Part shown: one piece after another, positions 6,604-13,927 of the stretch
Layout: each line of letters opens with the position of its first letter
How positions within the stretch are numbered: position 1 is the first letter of the stretch
Assembly: GCF_021107415.1 (NCBI RefSeq)
Contig: NZ_JAIOSW010000227.1
Location: 1-29,805 of the forward strand
DNA: 29,805 nucleotides
Source: Desulfobacula sp.
Lineage (GTDB): Bacteria > Desulfobacterota > Desulfobacteria > Desulfobacterales > Desulfobacteraceae
Direction of reading: 5' to 3'
Program-made: the position numbers and the translations under genes
The notes under the pieces: generated by a model
Databases searched by the model: none
The model's input: only the letters and a program-made list of their open reading frames with translations
Told to the model about the DNA's origin: nothing

Positions 6604-6851
6604 GTTTTTGATGAAATTGAAAAAAATTTTAAGAAGTAAATATTTAAGTTTTTTGGTTGAAGATTTTTGGCCTTCTGTGACCGTTACCAGAAAATTCATA
6701 ATGTCATCAGAAGAAATCATGGACATTTCATAATGTCCGAATTCTTTTTCAAACACCGCCAAGAAACATTTGTAATTTAGGATGGTGTTTCTTTTGAATT
6801 CATCTGATGGTATTTCAGGAAACTTTTTATCGCTTTTGATGTTTTCATGAT
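6580..6851 (-). pseudogene. Tyrosine recombinase, N-terminal fragment (copy 1)
   Basis: The minus strand encodes a SAM-like core-binding domain: LNYKCFLAVFEKEFGHYEMS, DDIMNFLVTVTEG and FFNFIKNSIDQSIS. It is cut at 6580, where it fuses to the ccdA 3' end, so the whole catalytic domain is absent. A well-placed ATG with GGAGG lies at about 6851 on the minus strand (MKTSKAIKSFLKYHQMNS). It is one base out of frame with the body, and the second copy shares that frameshift. The fragment is not functional. Confidence 0.8.
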
Positions 6852-7026
6852 GGCCTCCATTTATTAAAATTAATGTTATTTTTGCCCGGATGAACTGGGC
6901 ATTGAAATTATTATACAACTTTTCAACAAGGTTTCGAAATTTATTTTTATATGATTTTCATGGGGAGAATATTTGAAATAGACATACTCAGTGCACTTGA
7001 AGAGACTATAGTCCCACTTCATACCA
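6580..7026. repeat. Direct repeat copy 1 (left border of the glutamine cluster)
   Basis: This stretch is nearly identical to 13337-13782 in the same orientation, with only scattered single-base and small length differences. Similarity begins at ATTGGATATGC and fades after CCCACTTCATA. It contains the N-terminal part of a tyrosine recombinase on the minus strand plus about 180 bp upstream of it. The two copies bracket about 6.3 kb holding six genes. Confidence 0.92.
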
Positions 7027-7109
7027 TATATTGGCGCTATTAAAAAAAATAAAAATAAAAATTTTTCACTCAGAATGCTTAATCTCTACCTGCGATCCGT
7101 CTCTCTCGA

Positions 7110-8027
7110 TTAAAAAATAGACTTACCGGTTTTGGTTGTAAACAATTCAAGAGCCTGTGTTCCAGCCAGAGAATTTCCACTGGAATTGAGGCCGGGAGAC
7201 CAGACAGCCACACAGAGCTGGCCCGGGATAAACGCGATAATTCCGCCGCCAATGCCGCTTTTTCCCGGCAAGCCTACGCGATAAGCAAAATCACCCACGG
7301 CATCATAGGTCCCGCAGGTGAGCATGAGTGAATTGATCCGTTTAGCTTGGCTTTTGCTTATTATTTGCTTTCCGGACCAAGGGGACAGTCCATGATTTGC
7401 CAGGATCATAAAACTTTTGGCCAAGTCAATACAATTCATGCTTAACGAGCATAGGGAAAAATAAATATCAAGAACATCTTCCACATCATTTTCAAGGTTT
7501 TCATAACTCTTGAGAAAATTGGCCAGAGCTGCATTCCGAAATCCTTTACTCTTTTCCGATGCAGCCACTTCCTTATCAAAATCGATATTCTGATTATTAG
7601 ACCGATCCCGAACAAATTTGAGAATGGTTTGCTTTGCGTCCTTTGACTGGGAAAGGATAATATCTACCAGTACCATAGCGCCGGCATTGATAAAAGGGTT
7701 TCGGGGTATCCCATTTTCATATTCAAGCTGAACCAGTGAATTAAACGGATTTCCAGAGGGTTCTCTGCCGACTCGTTTAAACAAATTAGTTTCTCCCACA
7801 AATTGCAGGGCAAGGATCAAAGTGTAGGCCTTTGAAATGGATTGAATGGAAAAATACTCATCTGCATCACCGACAGAAAATAATTTTCCATTCAAAATCT
7901 GGACTGCCATCCCGAATTTATTCAAAGGTACAGTCGCCAGTTTGGGAATGTAATCTGCAACCTTTCCCTGGATAATGACCGGCTTGACTTCTGTATGAAT
8001 TTCTTCAAGTATTTGTTGATAGTCCAT
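7110..8027 (-). CDS. glsA: Glutaminase (serine-dependent, beta-lactamase-like)
   Basis: The 305-residue product has the full length of bacterial GlsA/GlsB enzymes, which hydrolyse L-glutamine to L-glutamate and ammonia in the cytoplasm. The catalytic SxxK motif is FSIQSISKAYTL (Ser63, Lys66). Other family landmarks are GREPSGNPFNS, NPFINAGAM, NHGLSPWSG and the late GKSGIGGGI loop. It is the last gene of a six-gene minus-strand cluster, 8 bp after the aminomutase gene, so translation is probably linked. In this context it would make glutamate from imported glutamine. I see no truncation or missing key residue. Confidence 0.95.
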   Translation of the reverse strand: MDYQQILEEIHTEVKPVIIQGKVADYIPKLATVPLNKFGMAVQILNGKLFSVGDADEYFSIQSISKAYTLILALQFVGETNLFKRVGREPSGNPFNSLVQLEYENGIPRNPFINAGAMVLVDIILSQSKDAKQTILKFVRDRSNNQNIDFDKEVAASEKSKGFRNAALANFLKSYENLENDVEDVLDIYFSLCSLSMNCIDLAKSFMILANHGLSPWSGKQIISKSQAKRINSLMLTCGTYDAVGDFAYRVGLPGKSGIGGGIIAFIPGQLCVAVWSPGLNSSGNSLAGTQALELFTTKTGKSIF

Positions 8028-8035
8028 ATTTATAT

Positions 8036-9112
8036 CTACTCAGTAATATTGGGCCATTTGGTGGTGACGCCTCTGTAATTTTTGAGCGTATATTCCTTCT
8101 CATCTTTTCCCATTATATAGTAATCGGGCATTAGCGGAATCTTTCCGATATTGGTGGCAATGACATACATGGGCTGGGCAAGCCCGGTGGTATGGCCGCG
8201 TATGGCATCCCGTATGAGTTCCGCACCCTTTTCAACCGGGGTTCTGAAATGATCGATTCCAGGGGCTGGTTCACAGTAGAAGAGATAATAAGGCCGTATG
8301 CGAACGGTCAAAAGTTTCTGGTGCAATTTTCTGAATGTTTCAACGTCGTCATTTATTCCTTTGAGCAAAACCGCCTGGTTGCCGACGTTGACACCGCAGG
8401 TAAGAAGCTTGAATACAGCCTCTGCGGTTTTTGGGGTAATCTCGTTGGGATGATTGCACTGGGTATTGATCCAGATAGGAACCTTGTGATACACGCTCAA
8501 TACCTTTTTCAATCCATTGGTTATCCTCTGGGGTAATACAATTGGCGCCCGCGTACCGAAACGGATCATCTCAAGATGCGAAATTTCCCTTAATTTGCGG
8601 ATGATATATTCGATTTTCTCATCCGACAGAATAAACGGATCTCCTCCGGTTATTAAAACATCACGAATTTCTTTATGCTCACCGATCCAGGCCAAGCCCT
8701 CATCCACATCCATGCGAAGCTGAAGTTCCCTGTCCACAACCACTTCCTTTCTGAAACAATGTCTGCAATAATTGAAACAGACATCTGTCACGGTAAAGGC
8801 CACACGGTCGTGGTATTGTCTGGCGATACTGTCAGGACGGACTTCCTCGGTGTTCCTGTTTTCCTTCCAGATCAGATAGTCGTCGATGCCGAATTTATTC
8901 ACCTTTTCTTTCATGGAAGGCAGCACCTGCCTGCGAATGGGACAATTGGGATCATCTTTATCCATGAGAGAAGCGAAGTACGGTGACGTTCCCCATTTGG
9001 TTTTGAGGGTGGTAATGGCCTTTTCCTCTTCTGGAGTAACGTTGATTAACGCTTTTAGCCGTTCAAGAGTATTTATGCTGTTTTGAAGTTGTTTTTTCCA
9101 TTCTTTCATCAT
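8036..9112 (-). CDS. Lysine-2,3-aminomutase-family radical SAM/PLP enzyme; candidate glutamate 2,3-aminomutase
   Basis: The 358-residue product has the radical SAM cluster motif CFNYCRHC (Cys112, 116, 119), the GGDPF motif, and the PLP lysine in NIGKIPLMP (Lys324), so it should be a PLP-dependent 2,3-aminomutase. Relative to clostridial lysine 2,3-aminomutase, the Asp that binds the lysine side-chain amine (Asp293) aligns with Glu281. The second (Asp330) falls in VIATNIGK, which has no acid. The C-terminal cysteine-rich zinc segment of that enzyme is also absent. Lysine is therefore doubtful. Adjacent glutaminase and glutamine-transport genes point to glutamate, which would yield beta-glutamate. 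AAAGGAG precedes an ATGATG start. Confidence 0.85.
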   Translation of the reverse strand: MMKEWKKQLQNSINTLERLKALINVTPEEEKAITTLKTKWGTSPYFASLMDKDDPNCPIRRQVLPSMKEKVNKFGIDDYLIWKENRNTEEVRPDSIARQYHDRVAFTVTDVCFNYCRHCFRKEVVVDRELQLRMDVDEGLAWIGEHKEIRDVLITGGDPFILSDEKIEYIIRKLREISHLEMIRFGTRAPIVLPQRITNGLKKVLSVYHKVPIWINTQCNHPNEITPKTAEAVFKLLTCGVNVGNQAVLLKGINDDVETFRKLHQKLLTVRIRPYYLFYCEPAPGIDHFRTPVEKGAELIRDAIRGHTTGLAQPMYVIATNIGKIPLMPDYYIMGKDEKEYTLKNYRGVTTKWPNITE

Positions 9113-9251
9113 TGATCTCCTTTATGTTGTTATAGTTCCACCGTCAACCATGGTCATTAAAAGGACGTAACGGTAGTGTTCATTTTAATATGACCGAGTC
9201 TTTTGCTGGCTTATCGGAACATATAAAATTCAGTTTTTTTCAGAAAGTTCA

Positions 9252-10157
9252 CTATGATATTTCTGTTTCCAACTCCTCTAATATGTATCCGATATGGTTC
9301 AAGCGCTGTATGGCTTTATCGCCCAATTGTTTCACCAATTCGGAAAGTAATGTTTCGATGCAGATGATGGCGGCTACCATTGGATTGAAAAAATAATTGC
9401 CTTCAGCGGAAGCAATAAGGAAATTATCGGTTTCCATGGCCAAAGGGGAAGACAAGTTGTCTGTAATCGCGATGATGTCCGCAGCCTGGAGTTTGCCAAT
9501 ATGGCAGGCATCTGCAGTAGCTTTCGTATAGGGATTGATACTGATAGCCACCAGCAAGTCTCCCGATTTGAGTGCTGATAAATCATCTGCCAGTGTGTGG
9601 CCGGCCTGTCCGATAATGCTAACGCCATTACGGATCATTTTAAGATAAAAGCCAAGATAATGTGCCAGGGGATAGCTGCCTCGCAGGCCTACAATGAGGA
9701 TACGTTCGGCATTGATCATCAGCTTGATAATGGTGGCAAACTTTTGTTCATCAAAAGTATCCGCCATCAGCATGACATTGCTCCATTCATCTTGAATCAC
9801 CCGTTCCAACAAAGAGGTCTTGCCGTCATGGTCTACAGATCCCTTTTGCAAGAATTTTTTTACCTGCTCACTGTAAAAATTCTTACGCTGCTTTAGACTG
9901 CTTCGGAAAATATCTTTGAGGCCCGGGAAGCCGCTAAAACCCAGCTTTTGTGCCAACCGGGTAATAGATGAAATATTGATGTTGTTTTCCCTGGCTATTT
10001 CAGATATGGATTTGGCCGCTGTCTCGTTGGGATCGTCGAGCATGTGTTTCAGAACTGTCAGGGTACGATCGGTGAGCCGTATTGTGTGTTTGCCGTTTCG
10101 AATCTTGATATAAAGGTGTCTTAATTCCTCTATAGTTTTAGGGGGGCTGATAGACAT
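9252..10157 (-). CDS. RpiR/MurR-family transcriptional regulator with SIS domain
   Basis: The 301-residue product has an N-terminal HTH_6 domain (about residues 25-95), with SISEIARENNINISSITRLAQKLGFSGFPGLK typed in two parts across the recognition helix. A C-terminal SIS domain (about 125-260) includes AERILIVGLRGSYPLAHYLG and SGDLLVAISINPYTKAT. SIS domains usually bind phosphosugars, although members near amino-acid genes respond to other ligands. It lies inside the cluster, 39 bp after glnQ and 139 bp before the aminomutase gene, so it is the obvious local regulator. A candidate binding site is the near-palindrome at 12669-12688. Confidence 0.88.
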   Translation of the reverse strand: MSISPPKTIEELRHLYIKIRNGKHTIRLTDRTLTVLKHMLDDPNETAAKSISEIARENNINISSITRLAQKLGFSGFPGLKDIFRSSLKQRKNFYSEQVKKFLQKGSVDHDGKTSLLERVIQDEWSNVMLMADTFDEQKFATIIKLMINAERILIVGLRGSYPLAHYLGFYLKMIRNGVSIIGQAGHTLADDLSALKSGDLLVAISINPYTKATADACHIGKLQAADIIAITDNLSSPLAMETDNFLIASAEGNYFFNPMVAAIICIETLLSELVKQLGDKAIQRLNHIGYILEELETEIS

Positions 10158-10196
10158 AATCCAAAATTCCTTTTGTTAATAAACTGATATTAAGGA

Positions 10197-10931
10197 TTAA
10201 TACCCCACGTGCTGTAAAAAATTCTTCAATCTTTCAGTGGTGGGAAATTTCAGGATCGTTTCCGGATCACCGTCTTCTGCAATTCGACCATCGTCCATAA
10301 ATAAAAGCCTGGATCCTGCCTTTTTAGCGAAACTCATTTCGTGCGTAACTACCACCATGGTGATGCCTTCCTTGGCAACAGCCATCATGACGTTGAGGAC
10401 TTCTTCGCGCAATTCCGGATCAAGGGCTGATGTAGGTTCATCAAAAAGCATAATTTTTGGTTTCACCGCCATAGCTCTGGCAATCGCAACCCTTTGTTGT
10501 TGCCCTCCGGATAGCTCGGAAGGATAATGAGTGCTTCGGTCAGAAAGTCCGACTTTTTCCAAGAGATCTTTGGCAACGGCATTGGCCTCGCTCTGGGAAG
10601 CTCCCCGAACTTTTTTAGGACCGAAAGCGATGTTTTCCAGAGCGGTCATGTGCGGAAAAAGGTGGAATAACTGAAATACCATCCCAACTTCCCTACGGAT
10701 ATTGCGGATCTGTTGATAATGTTCGGGAAGAGAAATGTCATTGACTATTAATTCTCCTGATGTGATGATATCCAGCCCGTTGATACAGCGCAACAGGGTT
10801 GACTTGCCTGATCCTGAAGGTCCGACAATGATGATCACTTCTTTTTTTTCTATCGTCAGATTGATGTCATGCAAAACTTTCACTTTGCCAAAGCTTTTAT
10901 TGACATTTTTAAATTCAATGAGACCGTTCAT
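10197..10931 (-). CDS. glnQ: Polar amino acid ABC transporter ATPase (GlnQ type)
   Basis: The 244-residue product is a complete ABC ATPase of the polar-amino-acid class: Walker A GPSGSGKST, Q-loop VFQLFHLFPHMTALEN, signature LSGGQQQR, Walker B IMLFDEPTSALD and switch VVVTHEM. It powers uptake together with the permease and binding protein encoded upstream. Its start overlaps the permease stop by 4 bases (ATGA), a standard sign of coupled translation. Specificity comes from the GlnH-like binding protein. Confidence 0.95.
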   Translation of the reverse strand: MNGLIEFKNVNKSFGKVKVLHDINLTIEKKEVIIIVGPSGSGKSTLLRCINGLDIITSGELIVNDISLPEHYQQIRNIRREVGMVFQLFHLFPHMTALENIAFGPKKVRGASQSEANAVAKDLLEKVGLSDRSTHYPSELSGGQQQRVAIARAMAVKPKIMLFDEPTSALDPELREEVLNVMMAVAKEGITMVVVTHEMSFAKKAGSRLLFMDDGRIAEDGDPETILKFPTTERLKNFLQHVGY

Positions 10932-11650
10932 ATTGCCGTCATCCTTTTTTCAATAAATTTCAGCGATAGAGCCAAAGCCGTTGTCATGATCAGATAACAT
11001 ACTGCAACCGCAGACCATATCTCCAGAGCCCTGAAATTACTTGCCATGATTTCCTGACCTTGACGTGTCAGCTCCCCAACACCGATGACAATAAACAGTG
11101 AAGTATCTTTCATGCTGATGATAAACTGATTGCCTAAGGGTGGAATGGCGCGTTTAAAGGCAATTGGGCCGATGATATTTATAATTAATTGCAGCCGGCT
11201 TATCCCCATGGCCAGACCGGCTTCAACCTGCCCCTTGTTTACGGATTGCACCGCACCACGAACGATTTCAGCCATATAGGCACCCGCGTTTAATATGATC
11301 GTAATAATAGCGGCAGTCAGGGCATTAAAGCGAATCCCTCTTATACCGGTGGCCACTTCAATCAGCATGGGCAGGGCAAAATAGATAAACATGGCTTGAA
11401 CAATGATGGGTGTTCCCCGGATCAGTTCGATGTAGGCAACGGCAAGCTTCTGAGCGATAACGCTCAACACCCGAAAACCCCCATAGCTTTCGCCGCCTAC
11501 AGCACTGGTTCCGGCAAGCCTGAAAAGTCCGGCCACAGTGCCCAAGATCAGGCCGCCGATGATACCGATAATGGTTATATACACGGTTAGCCTGGCACCT
11601 ATGAGCAAAGAGGGGATCGCTTCCACTATATATTTAAATTCAAAGACCAT
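10928..11650 (-). CDS. glnP: Glutamine/polar amino acid ABC transporter permease (GlnP type)
   Basis: The 240-residue inner-membrane protein has five or so hydrophobic segments, the ELIRGTPIIVQ motif of HisM/GlnP permeases, and the cytoplasmic coupling (EAA) loop GQVEAGLAMGISRLQ. I choose the ATG at 11650 over an in-frame ATG 27 bases upstream, because AAGGA stands 7 bases before it. It transports the substrate delivered by the GlnH-like protein. A 168-bp gap containing a stem-loop separates it from glnH, while it overlaps glnQ downstream. Confidence 0.93.
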   Translation of the reverse strand: MVFEFKYIVEAIPSLLIGARLTVYITIIGIIGGLILGTVAGLFRLAGTSAVGGESYGGFRVLSVIAQKLAVAYIELIRGTPIIVQAMFIYFALPMLIEVATGIRGIRFNALTAAIITIILNAGAYMAEIVRGAVQSVNKGQVEAGLAMGISRLQLIINIIGPIAFKRAIPPLGNQFIISMKDTSLFIVIGVGELTRQGQEIMASNFRALEIWSAVAVCYLIMTTALALSLKFIEKRMTAI

Positions 11651-11704
11651 GATGTTTCCTTCATATCTTGATTTCAATCAATTAAAATGTGAGGTTCAAG
11701 AGCC

Positions 11705-11730
11705 CCGGTTGAAGATTTATTAATTACCGG
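11705..11730 (-). other. Stem-loop between glnH and glnP
   Basis: CCGGT (11705-11709) and ACCGG (11726-11730) pair across a 16-nt AT-rich loop, and the pairing extends outward imperfectly (AGAGCC / GCCCT). There is no U-run on the minus strand. Such intercistronic stem-loops often protect the 3' end of binding-protein mRNA, so that GlnH is made in excess over the membrane parts; that role is inference. Confidence 0.4.
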
Positions 11731-11818
11731 AGCCCTAAGTAACCACCGCTTTAATCTACCGATCGACCAATCAATAGATTTGGATATCCGCATCTCGTTT
11801 CAAATATGTGGTTGTGTG

Positions 11819-12574
11819 CTATTCCGGCGCTGAGCCGAACCACTTGATATAAATTTTGTCGAATTCACCGGATTCCTGCAATTCCAACAGGGCGATGTTG
11901 GCTTTGTCACGCAAAGCGCTTCCCTGTTGAAAACCGATTCCGTAAAAAGCCGCTTTTACGTTGGCACCGACCTCTTTGACTTTACCATGGCCTGCAGTTT
12001 TGATGAAATACAGTACATTGGGCGTGTCATGCATGGCTGCATCAGCACCACCAGTGACCACTTCCAGATAGGCCTGATCAATATTTGGGAACTGGACAAT
12101 TTTTTTCGTGCCCAAATTCTTTACATAATCAACAGTTACCGTTCCGGTCTTCACCGCCACAACCTTGCCTTTGAGGTCAGAGGGGCCCTTAATATCGGTA
12201 TTTTCAGTCCGTACCATGACCTTTAAGCCGGCTCTGAAGTAGGGATGTGAGAAATCAATAGCTTTTTCTCTTGCAGATTTAATTGTAATGGCTCCAAGAA
12301 TCACATCCAGGTTACCGGAGGTTATTCCTGGGATAAGCCCGTTAAAATCCATTGGGACCAGCTTATACTTCACGTTTATACGTTTAGCAATCGCATCCCA
12401 CAGATCAACATCAAAACCTGTGTACTTGCCGTCCTTGCCTTTGAATTCAAAAGGCACAAAAGCAGTATCTACACCCACACGTAAATCGGCAGCAGAAGCG
12501 AAACTGCCAACTGTCAAAATTGCCAATGTTGTCAAAATTGCCAATAACCATTTGTACTTAAATGTTTTTTTCAA
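11819..12574 (-). CDS. glnH: Periplasmic glutamine-binding protein (GlnH type)
   Basis: The 251-residue product has a signal peptide (KKTFKYKWLLAILTTLAIL, cleavage near ASA-A at residues 28-29), then a type 2 periplasmic binding fold. Close resemblance to E. coli GlnH is visible in the C-terminal half, in HDTPNVLYFIKTAG and the closing KWFGSAPE. The ligand pair His182-Asp183 and the AITIKSAREKAIDFS segment with its Arg (Arg102) are kept, so glutamine is the probable ligand. The start codon is TTG (12572-12574) with an excellent GGAGG five bases upstream. It is the first gene of the minus-strand cluster. Confidence 0.93.
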   Translation of the reverse strand: MKKTFKYKWLLAILTTLAILTVGSFASAADLRVGVDTAFVPFEFKGKDGKYTGFDVDLWDAIAKRINVKYKLVPMDFNGLIPGITSGNLDVILGAITIKSAREKAIDFSHPYFRAGLKVMVRTENTDIKGPSDLKGKVVAVKTGTVTVDYVKNLGTKKIVQFPNIDQAYLEVVTGGADAAMHDTPNVLYFIKTAGHGKVKEVGANVKAAFYGIGFQQGSALRDKANIALLELQESGEFDKIYIKWFGSAPE

Positions 12575-12612
12575 TTTATCCTCCTTTAAATTTTGATAAT
12601 GGCCGATTATTT

Positions 12613-12645
12613 ATTGTAAATGCCTTAGAGTAATATTTTTGTCAA
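12613..12645 (-). promoter_or_regulatory. Possible promoter of the glutamine cluster
   Basis: On the minus strand a perfect TTGACA (12640-12645) is followed by TACAAT (12613-12618). The spacing is 21 bases, longer than the ideal 17, and a -10 at the ideal distance is poor. It lies about 40 bp before the glnH start and is the best candidate I see. Confidence 0.45.
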
Positions 12646-12668
12646 GTATTTTTTTATTTTTTGCTATC

Positions 12669-12688
12669 TGTGCAAACTTATTTGCGCA
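12669..12688. promoter_or_regulatory. Near-palindrome upstream of glnH, candidate operator
   Basis: TGTGCAAA-CTTA-TTTGCGCA is a 20-bp inverted repeat with one mismatch in 8-bp arms. It lies just upstream of the candidate -35 at 12640-12645. It could bind the RpiR-type regulator encoded within the cluster or a global activator. Confidence 0.4.
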
Positions 12689-12933
12689 ACAATGTCAATG
12701 CTTATGCTTTTCAGACTCTTCCAGGATAATATCGACACCAGAAAGACAGGGGCGTTTCAACTGATCCTTCCTCAAAAAATTGGACGATAGGTTAAGCCAT
12801 TTTTCGGAAAAATATTTGGGAAAGATGGTTATCCTCAGAATAGTCAAAAAATGATTATATTGACCTGTCTCAGTTTTCCTACCAAAGGTAGGCGAGTACT
12901 GGCATTTCAAGCCTTTAGGAAGAAAAAGTATAA
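12689..12933. other. Sequence between the glutamine cluster and recombinase copy 2
   Basis: A 71-codon minus-strand frame (12695-12910) lacks a convincing ribosome binding site, and I do not recognise its product. Its C-terminal half looks protein-like, so it may be a remnant of a transposase or other mobile gene. I see nothing else. Confidence 0.3.
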
Positions 12934-12960
12934 AGGGGATTGAAAACTTTCCAATCTCCT
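12934..12960. terminator. Hairpin downstream of recombinase copy 2
   Basis: AGGGGATTG (12934-12942) pairs with CAATCTCCT (12952-12960) with one G-U pair, followed on the plus strand by AATTTTTTT. On the minus strand the U-run is weaker (CCTTTATACTTTTT). It lies 7 bp beyond the recombinase stop codon, so it may terminate transcription in either direction. Confidence 0.5.
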
Positions 12961-12967
12961 AATTTTT

Positions 12968-13605
12968 TTATCTGTAAATATTTTCAATCCAATAGATGGC
13001 TTCATTATCACTGGCTTTTCCGAGGTACCTTTGTGTAGTCGATAAATTTGAATGGCGTAAAATGATTTTTGAAACTATTTCAATAGGCACTCCGGATCTG
13101 CTTACATAGGTCGCTGCGTGCCTTCTGAGGTCATGAGGTTTAACAAAAACACCAATCTTGTTACCAGCATTTTTAACAATCTCCCGGGTTCTTGTATATC
13201 CCAGGGGGAAAACTCTGTTATCATCCTTGATATTTTCCAACGCAATATATTCACGCAAACGAACGGCTACTTTTTTTGGAATAAAAACACCTTTTGCCGC
13301 TTTGAATATCTTTTTAAGTATGGGAGAGTCACACGGATTGGATATGCTTTGATCGATTGAGTTTTTGATGAAATTGAAAAAAGTTTTAAGAAGTGAATAT
13401 TTAAGTTTTTTGGTTGAAGATTTGTGGCCTTCTGTGACCGTTACCAGAAAATTCATAATGTCATCAGAAGAAATCATGGACATTTCATAATGTCCGAATT
13501 CTTTTTCAAACACCGCCAAGAAACATTTGTAATTTAGGATGGTATTTTTTTTGAATTCATCTGATGGTATTTCAGGAAACTTTTTATCGCTTTTGATGTT
13601 TTCAT
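12968..13605 (-). pseudogene. Tyrosine recombinase with internal deletion and 5' frameshift (copy 2)
   Basis: The body (183 codons from 13519) has the core-binding domain and then the end of the catalytic domain: HDLRRHAATY with box II His and Arg, ILRHSNLSTTQRYLG with the second His and nucleophilic Tyr. Between KKIFKAA and KGVFIPKKVA about 70 residues expected in this family are missing, including the box I Arg segment. The natural start is probably the ATG at 13603-13605 (GGGGG upstream), which reads MKTSKAIKSFLKYHQMNSKK before it must shift -1 to enter the body. It cannot be catalytically complete. Confidence 0.82.
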
Positions 13606-13782
13606 GATGACCCCCTTATTTAAAATTGAATGTTTATTTGCCCGGATGAACTGGGCATTGAAATTATTATACAACTTTTCAACAAGGTTGCGAAATTTAT
13701 TTTATCTGATTTTCATGGGGAGAATATTTGAAATAGACATACTCAGTGCACTTGAAGAGATTATAGTCCCACTTCATATCAT
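13337..13782. repeat. Direct repeat copy 2 (right border of the glutamine cluster)
   Basis: This is the second copy of the ~447-bp repeat at 6580-7026, in the same orientation. Unlike copy 1, the recombinase sequence continues leftward (to 12968), so copy 2 looks like the parent form and copy 1 the truncated one. The part upstream of the recombinase carries a conserved short plus-strand frame (MGRIFEIDILSALEE) in both copies; I do not recognise it. Confidence 0.92.
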
Positions 13783-13927
13783 TAGTACTCCCAGGAGTAA
13801 CTCGAAAAAAATCTAAAAATTTTGCATTATCTGACATTATGAGATAATATTTTTTCCAACCGATATTTTTTGTTAAAGTCGAAATTATATTTAGAGATGT
13901 TTATCTTGATATCATCAGGAGGAGAGT
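13783..13927. other. Short AT-rich gap before the secreted repeat protein
   Basis: No gene is visible. The segment ends in a strong ribosome binding site (AGGAGGAGAG) for the gene at 13928; no clear -35/-10 pair stands out. Confidence 0.4.

Noticed and set aside
8192..8986. Several plus-strand frames across the aminomutase gene
   Set aside because: They lie opposite a clearly conserved enzyme, have no ribosome binding sites and no recognisable products.
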